Shown: positions 56,593 to 64,000 of the stretch, one piece after another
Layout of the letters: each line of letters starts with the position of its first letter
How positions within the stretch are numbered: position 1 is the first letter of the stretch
Source: Petunia secreta
Lineage: Eukaryota; Streptophyta; Magnoliopsida; Solanales; Solanaceae
Length of the DNA stretch: 64,000 nucleotides
NCBI GenBank assembly: GCA_029990175.1
Contig: JARKIP010000003.1
Span: forward strand, 4,712,001-4,776,000
Reading direction: 5' to 3'
The notes under the pieces: generated by a model
The model's input: only the letters and a program-made list of their open reading frames with translations
Told to the model about the DNA's origin: nothing
The model's database searches: none
Made by a program: the position numbers and the translations under genes

Positions 56593-59500
56593 TCCTCCTC
56601 TTTTTGAGAAGATTTCGTCCTCGAAATCAAGACGTCATCCTCCACGGCATTATCATCTACATCACAAAGAGTCAAGTCAGAAATGTTAAAAGTGCTAGAA
56701 ACATTATACTCACCTGGAAAGTCTATCACATAAGTATTTTTGTTGATCTTGGATAGTACTTGGAATGGTCTATCTCCTCGTGGTGCCAACTTTTTTTTCC
56801 TATGGTTTTGGAATCTTTCCTTCCGGAAGTGCACCCATACCCAATCTCCCTTCTTGAGTTCCACCTTCTTTCTTTTCTTGTTTTTCTCGGAGGCCACCTT
56901 GTCATAAGCTTCCTCCAAGTTCTTCTTCACCTTAGCATGGAGTTCAATCAAAGCCTTAGCTCGGCTTTTACCTTCAAAATTAACAACCATATCCCTCCGC
57001 AAAGAGGTAAGATCAAGTAGAATCAAAGGATTAAAACCATAAATACACTCAAATAGAGTCATGTCAATTATTCTATGCAAAGTACGGTTATATACAAACT
57101 CCATGAGTTGTAACTTCTCCACCCATGTCCCGGCCTTACCTCGGGTCATAGCTCTAAGAAGAGACCCCAAGGTTCGGTTCGTCACCTCGATTTGACCATC
57201 CATTTGAGGGTGGTGGGACATAGAGAACAACAATTTGGTGCCAAGGGCACCCCATAAGCACCTCCAAAAATGGTTTATGAACTTAGTGTCCCTATCATTC
57301 ACAATGGTTTGAGGCACTTCATGACACTTTAACACATTATCAATGAACAAAGAAGCTACATATTGTGAATCATTAGTTTTTTGCACGGAATAAAGTGTAC
57401 CATCTTGGAGAACCTATCCACGACAACATAAATACTATCATGTCCTCCTCTAGATCATGGCAATCCCATAACAAAATCCATAAAAATATCTATCCACGGG
57501 CTAGTAGGAATAGGCAAGGGAGTATACAAGCCATGGGGATTCGACTTAGACTTGGCGTGCTTGCAAACTAAACAATCATTGCATAGCCGCTCAACATCCA
57601 ACCCCATCTTAGGCCAATGTAATTGCTCCATAAGGATGGCCAATATCTTATCCCTCCTAAAGTGACCCATCAAGCCTACACAATGTGCGCACTCGAAATT
57701 CTCTCCAAGAGGACTCGGAGACACACACTCTCCCATTCTTGAAAATGTAGCCATCTACCCATTGGTATTTCTCAACCCTCTTCCCAATCATTAGATTATC
57801 ATGAATGCTCTTGAGCTTTGGGTCATGTTCCTACATCTATTTTATACTCTCAAAATCCATAAGCCTAGAATCAAGAGTAGTAGCAAGAGCCAACTTCCTA
57901 GAAAGTGCATCGGCTACAACATTATCCTTTCCCTTCTTGTAATGAATTACATAGGGAAAAGACTCAATAAATCCACCCACTTGGCACATCTCTTGTTCAA
58001 CTTCTTTTTGCCTCTAAGATGTTTAAGTGACTCATGATCACTCTTAATCACAAATTCCCTAGCAAAAATAGTGTTGCCAATGAGCTAGAGCTCTCACTAG
58101 GGCATACAACTCCTTATCATATGTAGAGTGATTCAAGGTTGCACCCTTCAACTTTTCACTAAAGTAGGCAATGAGTTTCCCATCTTGCATGAGAACACCT
58201 CCAATATCCACCCTGAGGCATCACATTCAACCTCAAATGCCTTTATGAAGTCGGGCACTTGCAACAAAGGCTCTCCCCACACAAAGGGCTTGTCTTTATT
58301 CACCAACTCGGTGAGTGGTGAACAATGGTGCTAAAGTCTCTAACAAATCGCCTATAGAAAATAACAAGGCCGTAGAAACTCCTCACATGAGATACAATAG
58401 TAGGAGTAGGCCAATCTTTAATGGCTTCAACTTTGAACTCATCAACCTCTACACCATTTGCACTAACAACAAAGCCCAAAAGGACAACCTTTTCAACACA
58501 AAAGACACATTTCTTAAAATTGGCATAGAGCTTTTCGGCTCTTAGTACTTCAAGCACTAGCGTTAAATGGACAGCATGATCATCTATTGATTTGCTATAT
58601 ATCAAGAAATCATCAAAATAAACAACCACAAACTTTTTGATAAACGACTTTAAGACATGGTTCATCAATCTCATAAATGTGCTAGATGCATTGGAGAGGC
58701 CAAAAGGCATCACCAACCATTTGTAGAGGCCAAACTTGGTCTTGAATGCGGTTTTCCACTCATCACTCGGTTTCATTCGGATTTAATGGTAGCCGGACCT
58801 AAGATCTATCTTAGAAAAGATACTAGAACCACTCAATTCATCAAGCATGTCATCAAGTTTAGGAATGAGATGACGATACTTTACTGTTATTTTGTTGAAC
58901 GCACGCCAATCAACACACATCCTCCATGTCTTGTCCTTCTTTGGCACAAGAATGATCGGTACGGCACACGGACTCAAGCTTTCACGAACCAAGCCTTTGT
59001 TGAGCAACTCATCCACTTGCTTTTGCAACTCTTTTATATCTTCGGGATTGCTCCTATAGGCCGGCTTGTTTGGGATTTGAGATCCCGGGACAAAGTCAAT
59101 TTGGTTCTTAATTTCCATCAATTGAGGAAGACCACTAGGCCTATCATCCGGGAACATGTCCTCAAAAACATTCAAAACATTTTCAATAGCACTAGGCAAA
59201 GGGTTAGGGTTAGTAGTATAATCACAATCGGAGTTTAAAACAATGTCTTTGTGCACTAGGCAAATGAGAAATTTGGTACCGTCATTTCCTCTCAAGAACT
59301 CACCCGGTTGCATCATGGCACAAATGCCACCGGCAGAAGATGGTAGAGTCGCTTGACTCTCGGCCAAAAGTCTAGTCTCCATGGGGGACTTAGCTTTAGC
59401 CGCTTCTTTCAATTTCCTCATGCGCTTATAGTCATCACTTACTTGCTTAGGCGTCAAGGGTTTGAGCACATACTTCTTGCCCTCATGCTTAGCTGTGTAA

Positions 59501-61349
59501 GTGTTGGCTTGGCCATCATGAACCACACTCTTATCGTATTGCCAAGGCCTACCAAACAAGAGGTGGCAAGCTTGCATTGGCGCTACATCAAATATTAGCC
59601 CATCTTGATAGTTCCCAATCTTGAACTTTATCAAGACTTGCTTCACCACATTCAACTCCCCACACTCACTCAACCATTGCAAACGGTAGGAGTTTTGATT
59701 TTTAAGGGTAGGCAATTTCAATTGTGACACAAAAGATTGGCTCAGCATATTAACACAACTACCCATATCAATAATCATGGAGCACACTTGTCCCCTCACT
59801 CTACATCTAGCATGGAACAAGTTCTCCTTTTGCACATCCACTTCCTCATCACTTACCATGGCTCTCAAACTACGGCGTACCACTAGAAACATGTTAGGAT
59901 CATCACACTCCACCGCATCCTCTTCACACTCAACTCGATCATCTCCCTCAACTACCTCACCTTTAGGCTCACTGTCTTCCTCATACACCAACCCATCATC
60001 CATGACTATCATTATTCTACGGGTGGGACAATCTTTAGAAAAGTGGCCATAGCCCTTGCACTTGTGACATTGAAAAGAAGAACGAGAAGGAGAATTTAAT
60101 TGAGTTTTAGAATTACCTCCCAGCTCCTTGACGTCACTTCTTGGTGTTGCTTTCTTATAGGGCTTTTTCACATTTTGGCTTCCACTAGCACCACCAGTAT
60201 AAGGGCTCTTCCAATTCTTGGTTTGGTTAATAGGAGTAGAAGTAGTACCTTATAGCGAGTGGCTTTGTCTTCCTTACTCCACCTTTCAGCTTCCACGAAG
60301 GCATCGCAGGATTCTTGGAGTGATCGGAAATGGTGTAACCTCAATTGAGAAGAAATCTCACGGTTCAAGCCATTCTTGAACCTAATTATAGCTTGCTCAG
60401 CATCTTCCGTTTTTATGTCAAGGGCCATTAAGTTCTTTTCAAAGTAATTGAAATATTCTTCAACCGACTTGGTACCTTGTCTCAACTCATAGAGTCTCTT
60501 GATTTGCTCTTGCCGGAACTTGAGAGTCACATATTTTTCATGCATCACAATCTTCAATTTTTCCCAAGTAATGTGAGTAGGAATCCCAATAGCTCGTCTA
60601 GACCTCTTGATCGACTCCCACCAAGTGGAAGCATAAGACTCAAACGAGGCAACAGTGTAAGTAGCCTTCTTCTCATCCGACATGTCATTTGTATCAAAGA
60701 CTCTCTCAACTTATACCTTTCCACTCTAGGAACATCTTCGGATCAGTAGTCCCTTTAAAGGATGGAATAGTGATCTCGACATTATTCAAATTGTTATCAT
60801 GACCACTACGGTATGGATTCGGTTGACCCCCATTGTAGGAGTCATCATAACCATCATAACCATCATACTCTCTTCTCAAGTTCCTCCCCACATACCCCAC
60901 TTGAGGTCCTCTACCTTGCCTATGATCTCTATTCATACCACGACCTTGTTGCATTGATCTCTTATTCGGAAGGGAGCCTCAAAGTCTTCATATTCATCAC
61001 CGAGCTCGGGTGTCTCTCCTTCTTGAGCATCAACATATTGCTCATCCGGTACAACATTTCTTTGGGATCTCACTTGTGGTGGAACACACCTTGGGGAATG
61101 CCCACTTGTTAGGGAATGCCCACCAATCTTGCTCGATGAGCAGCTTCATCCTCAACCTTTGTTGTTGAGCTATCTCGGCAAATTGTCCCGGTCTCACGAT
61201 TGAGCCATCACTTATGCCTTCTCCGACATCTTTGTGAACACTAGGGGTTTTCCCCCTTTCAAGATTTTCAAGTATCATGCTTATTGATCTCACTTCTGCC
61301 AATAGATGGGCCAAAGTGGACGGTATGGACTTTCCTCCTTCTTTCGCCA
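56382..61349 (-). pseudogene. gag-pol: gag-pol of the minus-strand gypsy element (damaged)
   Basis: Gag starts at ATG 61349 (MAKEGGKSIPSTLAH). Its capsid part is at 60683-60168 (STWWESIKRSRRA, LYELRQGTKSVEEYF), followed by a zinc knuckle CHKCKGYGHFSKDC (about 60065). The protease has IIDMGSCVNML; the RT has PIILVPKKDKTWRMCVDWRA, MPFGLSNASSTFMRL and VVYFDDFLIYS. RNase H (57,760-58,300) is badly degraded. The integrase zinc site (CNDCLVCKHAK) lies within 57754-57455, and the core and C-terminal part lie at 57386-56382 (IVNDRDTKF; GQIEVTNRTLG; GDWVWVHFRKERF). Lesions: a 17-base duplication in gag (about 61083-61115), shifts near 60.17 and 60.7 kb, a TAA after RSGYH (58785-58783), a shift at about 58300 and stops between 57386 and 57455. 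Confidence 0.87.
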
Positions 61350-62480
61350 TGTACCTACAAGCAATCCAAGACAAGAAGAAATTAGAGTAAAAGTCCTCAC
61401 TCACTCCCTCACTTTTGAATTCACTCGGGTACACTCAATTTACTGGGTTGGATCACTCAAAATTTATTTCAAAGGCTTCCTCGTAGTTGAACAACCTCCT
61501 CAATAACCAATCAAGTTCACAAGAACCAAATACTTGTCGGAAAGAGTGGAGTTGATGTGACTCTATGAACGCTATGCTATATAAGTCTGCACTTGAAGCA
61601 AAAATATTCTACGAAGCTTCTTTGAATCCACTACGCACGAATGCCCTATAAGCTCTATGAACTAGTACTAATCAAGTAGAAGTTTTACTTTAAAAGTACT
61701 ACCGGAAGCAATGCAAACAAAGAAAGCACGAAATCCTGCGAAACAAACTACCCACACCCCGACACAGGGCTAGGCGCTCCGCCACTACAGCTGGGCGGTC
61801 CACCTGGACCAAGATCCAGAGAGGTGATGTCTGATGGGGCGGTCCGCCTGGACCTGAATCTGCACCTTTGCAACAACGGTTTTTGATATGTTTTGCACCC
61901 AATTTTCCAACGTTTTGAAGTTGTTTCTCAAATCCAATGGTACCCAAAGTTGTATTCAACTATTTCAAACAATCCCCAATGGTTTCCAACCCTAAAGAAA
62001 CAACACTAATGCTTAGATTTAAGTTTGAACAATTTTTTTTTCAAGGATTTCAAAATTTTGGGATTTTTTATTCTTCAAATTTTGATTCAAAACTCCAAAT
62101 CAAGATGTTTTGGTATTAAATGAACGGGAAAATAATATAGATCAATCTCCAATAATTTTTAACCTCAAACAAACAACATCAAGTCGATTTTGATCTTGAA
62201 GCAAAGTTTCTAAGGTTTTAAGAAATTTTTGATTTTGATTCTCAGACTTTCGAATCACAACATCAAACTACATTTTTATGGTATCAAAAGAATGAGAATC
62301 AAACATATAAAAAAACTCCAATGATTTTCAAGTAAGGGGATTCAAATCCAATAACTTCTATGACTTTTTTTGTGATTTTCAAATTTTCAATTTTTTTTCT
62401 TTTTTTTTTTTCAAATAAGAATAACAAGGATAAAAATGGCACGATGAAATGGACGAGGGTTTGTAGAAATAAAACTAGTC
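61350..62480 (-). other. 5' leader of the minus-strand gypsy element
   Basis: Non-coding between primer site and gag. It holds three further GGCGCTCCGCC / GGGCGGTCCGCCTGG motifs (61765-61852) and AT-rich repeats with AAACAACA(T/C)CAA. Confidence 0.6.
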
Positions 62481-62494
62481 GTGCTTTGATACCA
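62481..62494 (-). other. Primer binding site, initiator tRNA-Met type
   Basis: The minus strand reads TGGTATCAAAGCAC two bases after the LTR end. The usual iMet site is TGGTATCAGAGC, so there is one mismatch. Confidence 0.85.
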
Positions 62495-62496
62495 AC

Positions 62497-63283
62497 TAAT
62501 GCAGGGTAAACTACGGAATCGATAAAGTAAAGATAAAAGTGAGACGTGGCTCGAATGATAACTTAAGTAGCACCGAAGAATGATGTTTCGATACACCTCT
62601 GGTGATTTTCAAGAAACACCTACACTAAGCAACTATCCTCAAGAGATACTCGGCTCTCTCAAATAGCATGATCGAAAAGGATTGAGGTTCAACTTAGATT
62701 CTACCAATTGAAATTCAAGCCAAGAACAAGGTTTCATTAGAGAGCATTCTCTTGTTTGTGTTTAATGTCAAGACTAGGTAATGAACATAATGCCCTAAGG
62801 GAAGCTTTTATAGTCTCCCCTTTATGTATAATGAAAGGTCTAAAATACCCCTAAAGTAGTTTAAAACATTAAAGGCTACATAGGGCTAATATAGAAAATA
62901 CACCTAAAAACTAGTTAAAATCCTGTCATGGCATAAGAGAGTCAGGCGCCCCGCCTGGATAGTGGGTGGTCTGCCTCACATAAACAACAAAGAGTTCATC
63001 AATTTTTGGGCGGTTTTCCTGGAGCTTGAGGCGCTCTGCCTGGGGCTTGGGCGCTCCGCCTTGCAGAGATCTTCAGAGAGTGGTTCCAGGCTTGGGCGGT
63101 CCGCCTCGCAGTAGAGACGGTCCGCCTGGAGTTGTAGTGTCTCATGCGCTCAAGTGTATGGTCTTCAAATTATCTCTAAAGCCTCCATCTTCCTAGCCCT
63201 TCCATTCCAAGTGTAGATGAGCATCTTGAATCTCTTTAATTTGACTCCGAGTGAATGGTCTAGTGGTAGTTTGGCCAGCATCA
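62497..63283 (-). repeat. 5' LTR (right copy) of the minus-strand gypsy element
   Basis: Pairs with 55808-56592. The inner end has decayed from TGATGCAGG to TAATGCAGG. It carries the same GC-rich motif cluster (62943-63131), with several copies altered. Confidence 0.88.
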
Positions 63284-63288
63284 CTATT

Positions 63289-63835
63289 TATGTTAGAACC
63301 CCTAATTAGATCGTTGAATTATAATTTTGAGATAAAGCCGTTTTAAATTAGTCTTTAAAATCTGAACACTTTTATATTTAATAAAGCTAAAAATACAAAA
63401 AATATCCTTAATAATAGAGCACCTTTTGTATTTATAAGAATATCACTGCACTTTTTTTAGTCATAATTAGTACAGAAAATGGTTAAATTTACCCCTCAAT
63501 TACTAGAAATGGATCAATCATACCCTCCGTTTGAAATTGGTATCAATTATGCCCTACCGTTAATGCAATGACTCAAATATATCCCTAAAAGTTAACGGTG
63601 TGCAAGCTGTATTTTTAACTCATAAAAAAGTAATTTCTTTATTGACATGGCAAGAATATTATTACTTCACCTCCATCACTTTTTTCTTTCCTTTTTTTCT
63701 TTTCCACTGTGCCCACCGTAACCAACCGCACACCAAATTCTTTCTATATCTTTCTTTCTTTTCCACCATAAGGAGTATCTCTAACCATCTATTTCCTTTC
63801 TTTTGCACGTCTTCATTCCATCCTCTCTATATCTC
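63289..63835. other. Spacer without recognised gene
   Basis: AT-rich DNA. The stretch around 63490-63600 (ACCCTCCGTTTGAAATTGGT) resembles ends of common plant MITEs, but I found no partner end or TSD. The T/C-rich frame at 63600-63893 is low complexity. Confidence 0.45.
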
Positions 63836-63837
63836 CT

Positions 63838-64000
63838 ATGGGTGTCAAACGGGTAAGAGTCTAACCGTCAAAATTCTGATCCGGACTCATTAAAACTCGG
63901 CCCTATTCGAACCCGCAAAAATCAGGACCCGGACCTGTAAACCCCCTAAAATACTCCTACCCGAACGAGTTTTTTTTCTTAGCAAATACCTGTATCCGTT
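63838..64000. mobile_element. Left end of a hAT-type element, cut by the window
   Basis: Starts TATGGGTGTCAAACGGG, followed by degenerate ACCCGGACC/CGAACCCG-type subterminal repeats, the style of plant hAT MITEs (compare TAGGGCTGTTTAT at 3379). The other end lies outside the window. Confidence 0.5.

Larger units (their letters stand above)
55808..63283 (-). mobile_element. Ty3/gypsy retrotransposon on the minus strand
   Basis: 7476 bp with TSD CTATT at 55803-55807 and 63284-63288. The 5' LTR is the right one (62497-63283), the 3' LTR the left one (55808-56592). The primer site is tRNA-iMet type, and the polypurine tract AAAAAGAGGAGGA (minus strand, 56605-56593) abuts the 3' LTR. Order: gag, protease, RT, RNase H, integrase. 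The LTRs have many differences and pol is broken in several places, so this is an older insertion. I do not assign the clade. Confidence 0.9.

Noticed and set aside
56335..61112. Plus-strand open frames between 56.3 and 61.1 kb
   Set aside because: Shadows of the minus-strand gag-pol, which carries the zinc knuckle, protease, RT and integrase motifs.

Overview
The window looks like heterochromatic or intergenic DNA from a dicot plant, with almost no host genes. The evidence is the AT-rich background, plant-only transposon families (Tat-type Ty3/gypsy, CACTA, KAONASHI-like Mutator, RTE LINE) and plant-style introns. Features of the elements suggest an asterid, perhaps Solanaceae, but I cannot fix the species. 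Every coding stretch I can recognise belongs to a transposable element, and nearly all are damaged. Several element borders are fixed to the base by target-site duplications (TSDs) that I read directly.

Layout. 1-967: 5' part of a Mutator (MULE) transposase gene on the minus strand, followed by an upstream array of about 115-bp repeats (1282-1945). 2956-4440: a hAT-type element with an 8-bp TSD, itself interrupted by a second hAT-type element (3379-4056, its own 8-bp TSD). 4805-5044: a PIF/Harbinger MITE. About 5.7-16.2 kb: a KAONASHI-like MULE with a plus-strand DUF1985/Ulp1-protease pseudogene facing a minus-strand MuDR transposase pseudogene. 16624-29946: a 13.3-kb LTR element with 2.8-kb LTRs, a tRNA-Arg-type primer site and a 5-bp TSD. 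It has no gag-pol and carries only one ORF1-like gene. 30851-32552: a Mutator-type MITE carrying a 45-bp satellite-like array. About 32.58-33.70 kb: a promoter-like tandem repeat of about 395 bp.

33741-47054: a CACTA element with palindromic subterminal repeats. A very young Tat-lineage retrotransposon (33841-45346, three LTR differences) sits inside one of those repeats. This retrotransposon has gag-protease, RT, two RNase H domains, integrase and, on the opposite strand, a four-exon gene of the gypsy-type transposase family (PF04195). 47681-50707: a decayed relative with two LTRs and gag remnants. 52195-53200: 3' end of an RTE LINE. 55808-63283: an older Ty3/gypsy element on the minus strand with a tRNA-iMet primer site. 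63838-64000: start of another hAT-like element.

Points most worth following: the antisense spliced gene; a UAG-CAA-UCA leaky-type stop between gag-protease and RT, followed by a 36-residue tandem repeat; a hairpin at the polypurine tract whose stem is changed but kept in two related elements; the ORF1-only 13-kb retroelement; and the dense palindromes of the CACTA end. The young Tat copy and the 13-kb element have near-identical LTRs but defective or absent gag-pol, which suggests both were moved in trans.
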